From contig JAEUIH010000034.1 of NCBI GenBank assembly GCA_016795105.1, positions 1 through 64,000 of the forward strand: a DNA stretch of 64,000 bases, written 5' to 3'. Position numbers and translations under genes: made by a program. Shown here piece after piece: positions 1-8,334 of the stretch (positions within the stretch are counted from its first letter, which is position 1; every line of letters begins with the position of its first letter). Source of the stretch: Planctomyces sp. Lineage in GTDB: Bacteria; Planctomycetota; Planctomycetia; Planctomycetales; Planctomycetaceae. Below the pieces are notes generated by a model, which saw only the letters and a program-made list of their open reading frames with translations, was not told where the DNA came from and searched no databases.

Positions 1-183
1 TTGGTCTCTGAGACCGACGACTGATCGAGCCTCAAAGATCGAGGCTGGACAACCGCGCTCGCAATGCGCGCCGAAACCCCTGTTTTCATCCCGTTTGTGC
101 TGCAAACGCAGGATTTGAGAACGGTGTGCGCTCAACTCACGCCTGAGTCCCCCAAATCGCTTTGCACCTCCCGCAGTGCATCT

Positions 184-308
184 CAAATTTCGGCCCTGCT
201 GCCAGCACGCTTCGCTATCGCCCCCCCTAAATGCCGCTCCAACCGCACTCGATTCGATCCACGCCCCCTCAACCGGGGTCAGACCCAATGAACCCGGGGT
301 CAGACCCC
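184..308. repeat. Direct repeat copy 1 with GGGTCAGACCC palindromes
   Basis: About 120 bp, matched by a second diverged copy at 403-524. Shared segments include AGCACGCTTCGCTATCG and AATGCCGCTCCAACC. The copy ends in two palindromes about 10 bp apart: GGGTCAGACCC (276-286) and GGGGTCAGACCCC (296-308). Palindromes of this type are common in REP-like dispersed repeats. I see no transposase nearby, so a link to one is only a possibility. Confidence 0.75.
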
Positions 309-350
309 ATGTTTCCAACCTCCAATCATTAAACCTGTCAGAATCCGGTA

Positions 351-391
351 CTTCTAATTGTCGCTGAACGGAACTTCTCATTGTCGCTAAG
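351..391. repeat. 23-bp-period tandem repeat
   Basis: Two near-identical units, CTTCTAATTGTCGCTGAA (351-368) and CTTCTCATTGTCGCTAAG (374-391), start 23 bp apart. Read on the minus strand they give GCGACAATGAGAAGTTC-like units, which resemble the repeated terminal motifs of some insertion sequences (the IS21 group comes to mind). No transposase gene is present, so this may be a leftover element end. The assignment to a family is a guess. Confidence 0.45.
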
Positions 392-402
392 CACCGTGCA
401 GC

Positions 403-524
403 CAAAATTCCGGCCTTGCTGTTAGCACGCTTCGCTATCGCCCCCCCAAATGCCGCTCCAACCCCACTCGATTCGATTCACGCCCACTCAACTAGGGTCA
501 GACCCGATGAATCCGGGGTCGGAT
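403..524. repeat. Direct repeat copy 2 with GGGTCAGACCC palindrome
   Basis: Diverged second copy of the 184-308 repeat. It keeps the order of blocks, the GGGTCAGACCC palindrome at 495-505 and a decayed second palindrome starting at 515 (GGGGTCGGATC). The differences are point changes and small indels, so the duplication is not recent. Confidence 0.75.
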
Positions 525-1215
525 CACGTGTCTGGGATCCACACCTGATCTCCCATAATGAATGGTTGACCAAGAGGTTGAACCAGAGTTGCCGATCGCG
601 GTCTTTGAAATGGAAACTGACTCGCAACAATCGGATCAGCGTAGTCGTTCCCCAGCAGCCAGAGATCGCAGCGTAAAGAATCTGTACATCACACCAATCC
701 TTGCGACTATCGTCGGCTGTCTTGATTGCGAGCCACCCAGAAGGTCCGCGGGCTTTCGTCAATTCGACGAGGCAAGACTCAATGGTCGTTTTGCACAAGA
801 CTTTCTATACTCACGGGACTACTTCAAAGAGGCTCGAGAGACTTAGTCATGAGCCTTTGAGTTGGTACGATTCGAAGTCTTCACTGTAGACCAATAAAGC
901 TCGTGATCAGGGCTGATCGACGTGGCCGCGAAGGATGGATGGGTCTGGCAAAAAATCGGCGACAATAGATGCGACGAATCTGCAAGCTCGTGCACCGCGT
1001 CCTCCAATATTCGAACTGTTGTCACGCAGTCTGTTTCTTTTCTCTGTCATCCTGTACCATGAATTTCGCCGACCGGCACCACTATAATGAGGCTGCACAC
1101 CCAACGATGCCAACGAATAAGCCGATTCACGGAAGCAGCGAAGTCCAGCGGATTTACAATCGACAACCTTTTTACGGACTTTGCCTGCTTAAACTCTTTC
1201 ATTGCACAAGATCAC

Positions 1216-1590
1216 ATGACTATCAAAGCTGAATCACATCACTCGATCAATTACATCGAGTTCTCTGCTGTCGACATACCTGAAGCAAAGCGGTTCTTCA
1301 ACGCGGCATTCGATTGGGAGTTCAACGACTATGGTCCCGACTATGTTGGAATACGAAATCAGAATGCTGACGGTGAGTGCGGTGGAATTTGCCGTACTGA
1401 GAGCGTTGTGACTGGCGGTCCGCTGGTGATTTTGTATTCCATTGATTTACAGGCTTCACTTGCCTCCGTGCAAAGAGCTGGCGGTAAAGTCACCAGGGAA
1501 ATCTTTTCGTTTCCTGGAGGGCAGCGATTTCAATTCTGTGACCCGAGTGGAAACGAGCTTGCAGTGTGGTCAGACCAGGCAAACATCTGA
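1216..1590 (+). CDS. VOC (glyoxalase/bleomycin-resistance) superfamily protein
   Basis: A 124-aa protein with the single-module layout of the vicinal-oxygen-chelate fold. It opens with NYIEFSAVDIPEAKRFF, where the beta strand and helix carry the usual 'x-A-F-F' type pattern, runs through DWEFNDYGPDYVGI, and ends with the typical GGQRFQFCDPSGNELAVW strand and turn. The open frame extends upstream to 1087, but the extra 43 residues are unlike the family and the family's first strand begins just after the ATG at 1216, so I start there. Members are metal-dependent lyases, isomerases, dioxygenases or binding proteins; the substrate cannot be read from the sequence. Probably cytoplasmic. The gene stands alone, with non-coding DNA on both sides. 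Confidence 0.85.
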   Translation: MTIKAESHHSINYIEFSAVDIPEAKRFFNAAFDWEFNDYGPDYVGIRNQNADGECGGICRTESVVTGGPLVILYSIDLQASLASVQRAGGKVTREIFSFPGGQRFQFCDPSGNELAVWSDQANI

Positions 1591-2302
1591 CGATGCAGGA
1601 TGCATTACAAATGCCATGATGAGAATGAGCGAAGTGTCGATGTCGCATTCAGATCACCACTGCGGCCAGTTTAAGGAAACTCTTCGTAGCCATGCCAATC
1701 CTCATCCAACGGGTCACTATCTGCAAATCGGGGACGGGGTTTATGTGATAAGTCTTCGCGTGCGAACAATCCAGCCAAACCGATATTATTATTTGTCGAT
1801 CCCGGACCGTGGTATTCCGCAAGTCTCGAATTCAGTCGCCTTAACCCGTCACTCCGCCGACGTCGAACAGACGGCTTCTCATAGGCGCCAGGTCTGGTCT
1901 TGTGCGACTTTCTCTTTCTCGCCCAAAAAACCATCTTTCGGAATCGATGCAGTGTTTGATGAATTGTTTCACCACAATGAGGCTCAATTCGAACCACCAT
2001 TTCGTGCGTCTTACGGCTGACGCTGTGCCTCAAAACAGATGCGCGAACTCAAGAAAAAAGGCGAACGTTTACAATCCACCCGACCGCCGTGAGTGACTCT
2101 CTTGTTAGAAATCGCGACGGCTAAGTGGTGCGCGTAAGGCCGCTCTTCTGTGTTAAAGAGACGGTCCGTATTTCCTATTCGCCATTCTGATGATATCGCA
2201 ATAGGGTGTCCCTGCACAATACAAGCAGCCACTCCCTTACAGAGCCCAACGTGCGATGTTCGTGCTTCGGTCCAGGCCGCTATTGGTCCACTACCGTTAG
2301 GC
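1591..2302. other. Intergenic, no supported gene
   Basis: Several open frames of 60-190 codons overlap on both strands, but none shows a domain, signal peptide or good ribosome-binding site. The longest plus-strand frame (1442-2020) runs through the VOC gene in another phase. Nothing else is recognisable here. Confidence 0.6.
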
Positions 2303-2776
2303 TTACTCTTCGTGAACTGGACCAACAATGCGAAAATTCTGCCACTTCTCAACGTGCAGTGCGTACCACTCGTGGCCCTCTCGATCTCCCGCTCCCGGAG
2401 AAAACGTCAGCGAGCCTGTAGCAACAATGGTTGTACCCTTCTTCAATTGATTCGATCCGCCATAGGATAACTGTAGCCGATCCAGAACGTCGGCCAGTTC
2501 ACCTTCAATCCAGACCGTGAGATCTTTCCTTTTGTGCTCGGATGTCGCTTCAATGACAAAAGTCGGCGCCTTTCCAGGGATGGAAATCTGCGCAACTCCG
2601 CCTAACTCTGACACTGAAAATCTGATGGTCACTTCCTTGCGATCCAGCTTCGGATCGAGCTTCGCGATTGCCAATGCCGGCGGATCCTCTGAACTCGGCG
2701 GGCAGTCGCTGTCGTCCGCGAAAATTGAAAGACTACACAAAAGGATCACACCAACGGACGAAATCAGGATCTTCAT
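2303..2776 (-). CDS. Small secreted protein of unknown function
   Basis: A 157-aa protein with a clear N-terminal signal peptide (MKILISSVGVILLCSLSIFA, cleavage expected near residue 20). The ATG at 2776 sits about ten bases after a strong GGAGGA. The mature part is acidic and looks beta-rich (EVTIRFSVSELGGVAQISI; GTTIVATGSLTFSPG), without a family I recognise. It lies 90 bp downstream of two overlapping minus-strand genes and may be co-transcribed with them. Likely periplasmic or extracellular; the function is unknown. Confidence 0.7.
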   Translation of the reverse strand: MKILISSVGVILLCSLSIFADDSDCPPSSEDPPALAIAKLDPKLDRKEVTIRFSVSELGGVAQISIPGKAPTFVIEATSEHKRKDLTVWIEGELADVLDRLQLSYGGSNQLKKGTTIVATGSLTFSPGAGDREGHEWYALHVEKWQNFRIVGPVHEE

Positions 2777-2866
2777 TGATTGTCCTCCAGCTTCGCCGCA
2801 TTACGCTGAATTACTCGCATCGCTGTTCTGACGGTACCAGCACGCCTGGGGGATGTCAATTCGTGT

Positions 2867-3292
2867 TCAGTCCCACCAACACGCCACGGCCCGCATTCCC
2901 TCCGGGACTGGCACCGGTTCGAATGATACACCGTCGGTCCAGCCAGCCGAGCAATTGTCGGGACGGATTGCGGCATCGAACCATTGAGCGACCGCTTGTG
3001 GAGACGCGCTTGTAATGATCCAGACAGTATCGCTGAAAGGCCACATTTCAGGATCATCAAACATCGCAATCTGCACACGGACATCAGCGACATCGGATCT
3101 TGCAGAAATCTCTTTCAGGACTTCGTAGAACTTTGCAGGACCTGGCGGCGGAGAGAGGTTACAGCCGATGCTTCCGAAGTCATCGTTTCCTTTAAAGAAC
3201 TCGGACAGAGTCAACAGTGGCCGAATCGTCGTGGGATCGTTGACGTCTCCGTTTCTGTTGACGCGTTCCGCGATTTGTTGAAGGTAAGTCAT
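2867..3292 (-). CDS. Conserved hypothetical protein
   Basis: 141 aa, no signal peptide or membrane segment, so probably cytoplasmic. The open frame extends further upstream to 3403. The ATG at 3292 is preferred because it overlaps the stop of the upstream lipoprotein gene by four bases (ATGA, 3289-3292), a typical translational-coupling junction, and because the upstream extension would lie inside that gene. Recognisable patches are LTLSEFFKGNDDFGSIGCN, MFDDPEMWPFSDTVWIIT and a C-terminal VACWWD. They look like a conserved single-domain family, but I cannot name it or assign a function. Confidence 0.7.
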   Translation of the reverse strand: MTYLQQIAERVNRNGDVNDPTTIRPLLTLSEFFKGNDDFGSIGCNLSPPPGPAKFYEVLKEISARSDVADVRVQIAMFDDPEMWPFSDTVWIITSASPQAVAQWFDAAIRPDNCSAGWTDGVSFEPVPVPEGMRAVACWWD

Positions 3293-3774
3293 TTTGGCTG
3301 TTGTCGTTGTTTCGGGTAAAGCATCGGTTTGGACCCGTTCAGCAACGATTCCTCTGCCGACTCTTGTGAGCTTGGAATTCTTTCGAACAGAGTCTCGACC
3401 CATTGTGAATCGAGGGCATCAAGCTCCGTCGTTCGCATTTCGTCATATGAACCGTCTTCCCAAAACATTCCGAGCGATGTGGTGAAACTTCGCAAAACGT
3501 TGCCCTGATAAGCAATGGCTATCGTTCTGTGTCCAATATCTGCGGGCAATGTGCCAATGTAGGGCTTACAGCTCGAATTCGTGTAGATCTCTCGAAGTCG
3601 TTGCAGTGTTTCGCGGTCTGAGATTGTCACAGAAGGATGTCCTTCTTTGGAAATGACAACAGCGTTGGCGCGATCAAAGTCATTCAGCCAGGCTGGATCC
3701 GGCTTCCGAGAAATGGAGCTACAGCCGAAAGCGAGTCCGCAGGCAGCAATGAGGATGAATGAAGTCGATCGCAC
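3289..3774 (-). CDS. Putative lipoprotein
   Basis: 161 aa. The N-terminus MRSTSFILIAACGLAFGC is a lipoprotein signal peptide with the lipobox Cys at position 18 (LAFGC). The start codon is GTG, about eight bases after GGGAG. The mature protein has no domain I recognise; it contains strands such as NAVVISKEGHPSVTISD and HRTIAIAYQGNVLRSF. Its stop overlaps the start of the next gene by four bases, so the pair is almost certainly co-translated. Expected to be anchored to a membrane by the acylated Cys. Role unknown. Confidence 0.75.
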   Translation of the reverse strand: MRSTSFILIAACGLAFGCSSISRKPDPAWLNDFDRANAVVISKEGHPSVTISDRETLQRLREIYTNSSCKPYIGTLPADIGHRTIAIAYQGNVLRSFTTSLGMFWEDGSYDEMRTTELDALDSQWVETLFERIPSSQESAEESLLNGSKPMLYPKQRQQPK

Positions 3775-3913
3775 GCCGATGCTCCCAATTCAATCCAAAT
3801 AATGATGGATTTCGCCCGCCGTGACTATAAAGGTATCAACATCTCTAAGGGGCGTCAATTTTATCAAACTGGAAGTGGGCCGCTTGTGACGCTTGTGAAT
3901 TGCGTGACGACAT

Positions 3914-4942
3914 TCAGCGATAGAACGAAACCGGGTGCGGCTTGACACCTAGTTCATCATAGTTGAAGCCACTTTCCATCGGCTGGTAGCCGCCGACGAT
4001 GTCTACACTGCGAGAAGCAGAAATTGATGATTCCATGCCGATGCCCCAATAGGCCGCGTTAACCACGAGTCGGCGCAGGCCGGGGCTTTTCAGATCGGTG
4101 CCACTGCCCATCGTACATTGGAAGACACGGGCTGACTTGCCACTGCTGGTCCGCCATGGCTTTACCCATGCAATCGGGAGCGGTTCCAGTTCTTCATTCG
4201 GCAAGTCATCCGGTTTTCGGCCCATGAGCGGCTGACCCCAAACAAGCGCAGTACAATCGGCCGGCAAGCGAGTGCCTTCTTTATAGGTGCGGTAAACGTC
4301 CGAGTCGCCCCAGATGTCTGTGACTCCGATGAGGATGGGGTGCTGTATCTGCTCTTTGTCAAGACTGCCACGGGTCGAGTCCGCATGCCAGCATCCGTGG
4401 TGGTTGAGAAACGAACCGCCAAGAATATCCTCTCCCCAACGCACTTGTTTCCCATCAATCTTGTACGGTAGCGGGTCTCGGAAGCCATGGTTAGCTGTTC
4501 GCAGCGCAATGATCGGTTTTCCGGAATCCACGTACCGGACAATGTGTTCCTGTTCCGAGTCTGGAAGTGTGAGCAGACGAGTAAAGAAAATGACGAGGTC
4601 AGCCGAAGCCAGTTGTTCGAGTCCCGGGATGTGATGTGTTTTGAACTCAGACTCCCTGCCCTTCTCCGGGTAAACCGGCATCGTCGGATCAACCTCACCC
4701 CGTTCATTGACAGCGAAAAGCACGATACAATCGAAGCCATGGTGAGTGCTGAGTACCTTTGCCATCATCGGCATCGACTGTTCGCTGCGATACTCCTGTT
4801 CGGCCGCTATGAGTACGATGCGTTTGCCTGTCCCCGGGCCATCTCCCCCCGAATAGGTCAGCCACTGAGCTCCCTCCGAAACCCCTTGGGCAGAAGCTCG
4901 AACGCATAGCAAAAGGCAAAGTACAATAAACAAGGCTCGCAT
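3914..4942 (-). CDS. Secreted ThuA-like domain protein
   Basis: 342 aa from the ATG at 4942 (a GTG one codon upstream is also possible). Signal peptide at residues 1-18 (ALFIVLCLLLCVRASA). The rest matches the ThuA-like fold, a glutamine-amidotransferase-like domain abundant in planctomycetes: KRIVLIAAEQEYRSEQSMPM, then a segment placing ADLVIFFTRLLTLPD before KPIIALRTANHGF, and the typical HHGCWHADSTRG and HPILIGVTDIWGDSDVY stretches. ThuA was named for trehalose utilisation, but secreted planctomycete members are often near polysaccharide-degradation genes and their reaction is unproven. It stands alone here, 139 bp from the lipoprotein gene. Confidence 0.85.
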   Translation of the reverse strand: MRALFIVLCLLLCVRASAQGVSEGAQWLTYSGGDGPGTGKRIVLIAAEQEYRSEQSMPMMAKVLSTHHGFDCIVLFAVNERGEVDPTMPVYPEKGRESEFKTHHIPGLEQLASADLVIFFTRLLTLPDSEQEHIVRYVDSGKPIIALRTANHGFRDPLPYKIDGKQVRWGEDILGGSFLNHHGCWHADSTRGSLDKEQIQHPILIGVTDIWGDSDVYRTYKEGTRLPADCTALVWGQPLMGRKPDDLPNEELEPLPIAWVKPWRTSSGKSARVFQCTMGSGTDLKSPGLRRLVVNAAYWGIGMESSISASRSVDIVGGYQPMESGFNYDELGVKPHPVSFYR

Positions 4943-5653
4943 CACTTGGTGGCTTTCAAAAGGTGAACGAAGTTGCCCAGGTGGTCACCTGGGGGAAGTT
5001 ACATGTGAAAAGGTACTCCGGAAGGTCATACATTTCGTTGTCACGTGGCCTCAAAAGAACGGTTCTTCAACAAGTATCCTGGAATACGCATTCCAGCGTC
5101 CACCACTTCAGACCCGGGCGCGAAGTCAACGTGCCTTATTGAAAGTCTGAAAGCCTGGATACCCCTGCCGTTTGCTTTAGCGTCTGGCTTGGCATGTGTC
5201 GGCTCAGTCGGAGCAACCCAGAACCCCGCCCTGGTACGGCCGAGGCGAATCGCAGCGAAACAGAATACAGCCGCCCAAATCACTCTAACAGGTGGTCTTC
5301 TGATGTCGCTTTCGGCGGAAAGTGCAGGTTTCGCTTTGTTCCAGTGAATCTCCACCGCAGTCTGCTTTCTGTTGTGTCGACGAGATGATGAGAAACTGCA
5401 CTGACTATGCCATGTGCGCAAGCGGCCGCGAGGATTTTCTCTTGTGTTATGCTACCGGAGTTTGTGCTGTCCTCTACGAACACGTCCGACGTGTCGAACA
5501 ACTCTACTGTCTGGAATGAGTGTGACGATTGTGTCCTGAGAGATTCCTCAGCGTGGCCCTTACTCGAACATCGATTGTCCGTTGCTAAGGAGAAAACTGG
5601 GTGTCCTGTCGACCAGCAGGAATCATTAACGCACATCCGAAAGGGAAGAAAGA
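4943..5653. other. Intergenic region with small inverted repeats
   Basis: No gene is supported in this 711-bp stretch. Two compact inverted repeats lie near the ThuA-like gene: AAGAAC-G-GTTCTT (5055-5067) and CTGGAAT-ACGC-ATTCCAG (5079-5096). Neither is followed by a T-run. The short open frames overlap on both strands and lack signals. The right end carries the ribosome-binding site of the next gene (AGGGAAGAAAG just before 5654). Confidence 0.55.
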
Positions 5654-6643
5654 ATGAGATGTCGAATCAGAAAGTCGACATGCTCTCCGGAGACGAATCA
5701 CCCACAGTCGATGCTGGTGCGCGCTCTGCTAGTCCTTGTAACGCTGACTGCTCCTGGAAACATCTCAGAACAGCACGCGGCAGCCGACGAGCACATCGGC
5801 TCGAAGCCGACGCTGCGAGTCGATACCTTACCTGGAATCGTTACGAGAGATTCATGGCTCTGCGATTTCCTCTCTGACAAGCGAGCGGGGGTGAATTGCC
5901 TCACTCACACAACTCTCCAGAACACGTCGATCCAAGACGGCCCTCCGGTTGAAGTGCCGGAGCCACTGCTGTTCGATCTCGTTCATCCGCTGGGCGTCAG
6001 AAGGAACGCAGTAGAATTTAATACGCTGGCGATCATGCCGTGGAGCGCATCAAACGCAACCCCTGACGACGACCCGTTCGGGTCCGGCACAACAACATCT
6101 GACAAAGGTGGCATCGAGTGGGCTCCGGAAGTTGAGTATGCGATCGCCGATAACCTGGCCGTTGAATTCGAGTTCCCGTTCGAATCGTCGACGCTGGAGG
6201 AGTACAAACTGGGGCTTCAGTGGACGATCGGAACGGCATTCGATGATCGTTATATCCACGGCTTCCAGACGTTGTTCCAACCGACGACAGAGTGGCAGGA
6301 ATGGAATTCAACCCTGCTTTATCTGGGCGGCATCGAGATTAATGACACCTGGAGTGCGCTATTTATGATCGGCGGTCGCATGGATCTGGAGGGCCCCGCC
6401 CGTTCAGAAACGTTTGAAGAACTGATCAACGTTTCGGTCTTTGCGGAACTCAGCGAAGCGATGAGGGTCGGCCTGGAAACGAATTTCGCTTCTCAGGCCA
6501 ATGCCACCGAAGACCTGATCGTCGTTCCTCAATTTCAATATCAGGTCGCAAATAACTTCGAGATCCAGTCAGGACTTGGATTTGGTACGTTCAGTCAGGG
6601 ACATGAAAACTCATTCATGCTGCGTGTGGTCGTGACGAACTGA
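5654..6643 (+). CDS. Putative outer-membrane beta-barrel protein
   Basis: 329 aa. The ATG at 5654 follows a purine-rich AGGGAAGAAAG. It gives a charged N-terminus and then a hydrophobic core (MLVRALLVLVTLTAPG, residues 20-35), probably a signal peptide; an internal ATG at 5711 would give a tighter one. After about residue 100 the sequence alternates hydrophobic and polar residues with aromatic girdle residues, as in barrel strands: VEYAIADNLAVEFEFPF, YKLGLQWTIGTAF, STLLYLGGIEINDTWSALFMIGG, and a last strand ending SFMLRVVVTN. The C-terminal residue is not Phe. No named family recognised. It precedes an OprB-like porin on the same strand by about 320 bp. Confidence 0.7.
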   Translation: MRCRIRKSTCSPETNHPQSMLVRALLVLVTLTAPGNISEQHAAADEHIGSKPTLRVDTLPGIVTRDSWLCDFLSDKRAGVNCLTHTTLQNTSIQDGPPVEVPEPLLFDLVHPLGVRRNAVEFNTLAIMPWSASNATPDDDPFGSGTTTSDKGGIEWAPEVEYAIADNLAVEFEFPFESSTLEEYKLGLQWTIGTAFDDRYIHGFQTLFQPTTEWQEWNSTLLYLGGIEINDTWSALFMIGGRMDLEGPARSETFEELINVSVFAELSEAMRVGLETNFASQANATEDLIVVPQFQYQVANNFEIQSGLGFGTFSQGHENSFMLRVVVTN

Positions 6644-6967
6644 AGATGACTGGAGACGCGCATCACGAATGTTGTGCAGAGAGTTCGCCTGTGCTGCGGA
6701 GCGACAGCATGGTTGCCAATTCCGGACGTTTCCCTACCGCCTTAATACAACTGATTCAAGCCGCGAGACTCTCACTGTCGATCTCTGAATTACAGTCTTG
6801 CCTGTCCGGGAGCTGGCTGGAAAAACGTATCGGAGTGCACCAGTCTTTCATCGAGTCTTTGCCGCTTCAGCAACCGGCCCAGCGGGGACTCTCGCGGCAT
6901 GGAACCGAAGCAACGGAAATGCCGGGCGTTTCCAACGCGATCTGTTCATGCCGGAAAGGTGCCGCAG
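6644..6967. other. Spacer between two barrel genes, no supported gene
   Basis: An open frame continues through here (6646-7089) but overlaps the porin gene in another phase and lacks any protein signal. The porin frame itself is open back to 6899, but that ATG has no ribosome-binding site. I see no terminator hairpin. Confidence 0.55.
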
Positions 6968-8284
6968 ATGAGTCTCCCCGGAAATTCCTCACACCGAGGC
7001 CGGGAGACAGGCAGAGCCTTCGCGTCGTACAGTTTCGTGACGACCGCCGTTGCTGTGATTACTGTGATCTGTACCTGCCTTCCAATTGAAGCGCACAATC
7101 TGCCAGTTTCCACTGACAGTTTCGGAATGCCGGAAGATGCTCGTGACGACATCCCACAGCCCCGAGTTGATGCTGCCGACTCTGAAATCCCGCAGTTGTC
7201 CACCTTGTTTGCTGATCGGGTGTCCGCGATCGATGTGCAAACGACCTATTACGGGGATGTTTTTGGAAAGACACACGGCGGTGCCTCAACAAAAGATGCC
7301 ATACGCTATCAGGGTCTTCTCAACATTGAGCTGACTGTCGACCTTGACGCCCTCGACGCCCTGGAGAATCGGATTCCCGGGAGAGTCTATCTGCTCGGGC
7401 AAACGACTCACGGACAAGGTCTGTCGCACGACATTGTCGGTGATTCGTTAGTCCTGAGTGATATCGACTCCGGAGGCAATATCACACAGGTTGGCGAATT
7501 CTGGTGGGAGCTTCAACTCCTGGATGAGAACGTGACTGTTCGTCTTGGAAAACAGGACGTTAACACTGAGTTCATTTACATCGATGCTGCGGAGCATTTC
7601 GTGCAGTCTTCGTTCGAGCTCACTCCGAGCTCAACGCTGCCAACATTTCCGCAGCAGTCGATGGCAGCCGTCGTCCTGCTTCAACTGAATTCCTCGTTAC
7701 AACTGAAACTCGGTGCATGGGATGCACTTGCAGAACCTGGTGGCTGGGGGGTTTCAGGGAACGACACGGCTTTTCTTGCCAGTGAGGTAGAGTACCAATA
7801 CGCGTTGAACGACGGCCGCCTTCCGGGAACAATCAGTACCGCCGCAGGATATCAAACTCCGGGTGAATTCAACGACCAACCCGTGGATGCTATTCACGGA
7901 TACGCGTTCCAATGGGAGCAGTTGTTGTTTCGCGAGTCCTGTCCGGATTCTGTCAGCTCGCAGGGGCTCTCAGTATTCGCCGCCTACTATCCAAGGTTCT
8001 TCGGCTCAAATCGTCCCCCGAATTCGATCGGCAACAGCGCCTCAGCAGGCATCGTGTATCAGGGGCTTCTATCTCGTCGCGACGACGACGAAATGGGTGT
8101 CGGGGTCTCGTGGGCCGAATTGTTTCAAGGGGGGAGTAATCGTGAAATCGTATACGAGATCTTTTATCGAGCAGAAATAAACTCACGCGTCAGCCTGCAA
8201 CCCGACCTTCAGTACATCATCAGTCCATCCGGCATCTATCCGGATGCGTTCGTCGCAGGCGTTCGATTTCTGCTTGAACTCTAG
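6968..8284 (+). CDS. OprB-like carbohydrate-selective porin
   Basis: 438 aa from the ATG at 6968, which follows GGAAAGG by about seven bases; the ATG at 6899 has no such site. A signal-anchor-like segment SFVTTAVAVITVICTCLPIEA ends near residue 45. The body matches the OprB-type porin pattern: a tyrosine-rich early strand (VQTTYYGDVF), RYQGLLNIELTVDLDAL, the VRLGKQDVNTEFIY strand where OprB members usually have a G-K-x-D motif, and a closing ISPSGIYPDAFVAGVRFLLEL with a terminal aromatic/hydrophobic strand. OprB proteins form outer-membrane channels for sugars. No transporter or sugar-catabolic genes are next to it, so the substrate is open. Confidence 0.8.
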   Translation: MSLPGNSSHRGRETGRAFASYSFVTTAVAVITVICTCLPIEAHNLPVSTDSFGMPEDARDDIPQPRVDAADSEIPQLSTLFADRVSAIDVQTTYYGDVFGKTHGGASTKDAIRYQGLLNIELTVDLDALDALENRIPGRVYLLGQTTHGQGLSHDIVGDSLVLSDIDSGGNITQVGEFWWELQLLDENVTVRLGKQDVNTEFIYIDAAEHFVQSSFELTPSSTLPTFPQQSMAAVVLLQLNSSLQLKLGAWDALAEPGGWGVSGNDTAFLASEVEYQYALNDGRLPGTISTAAGYQTPGEFNDQPVDAIHGYAFQWEQLLFRESCPDSVSSQGLSVFAAYYPRFFGSNRPPNSIGNSASAGIVYQGLLSRRDDDEMGVGVSWAELFQGGSNREIVYEIFYRAEINSRVSLQPDLQYIISPSGIYPDAFVAGVRFLLEL

Positions 8285-8334
8285 CCTCCCTAACGTTCCA
8301 TCCAGTCAACGATGCTCTCACCCAAGTGACTAAA

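Larger units (their letters stand above)
1..1215. other. Non-coding stretch with repeats
   Basis: No open frame here has a convincing ribosome-binding site, domain or signal peptide, and the short frames lie in several phases on both strands. The first 50 bases hold two small inverted repeats, GGTCTC-T-GAGACC (3-15) and AGCCTC/GAGGCT (28-46), neither followed by a T-run. The stretch from 184 to 524 is occupied by a diverged direct repeat, with a 23-bp tandem repeat between the copies. From about 530 to 1215 I see nothing recognisable. It looks like a decayed mobile-element or repeat landing site. Confidence 0.6.

Noticed and set aside
3-46. Inverted repeats at the left edge as a terminator of an upstream gene
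   Set aside because: No T-run follows either stem and the upstream gene lies outside the window, so the call cannot be supported.
1671-2033. A 120-codon minus-strand frame as a possible gene
   Set aside because: Very basic, no ribosome-binding site, no domain, and overlapped by equally long frames on the other strand.
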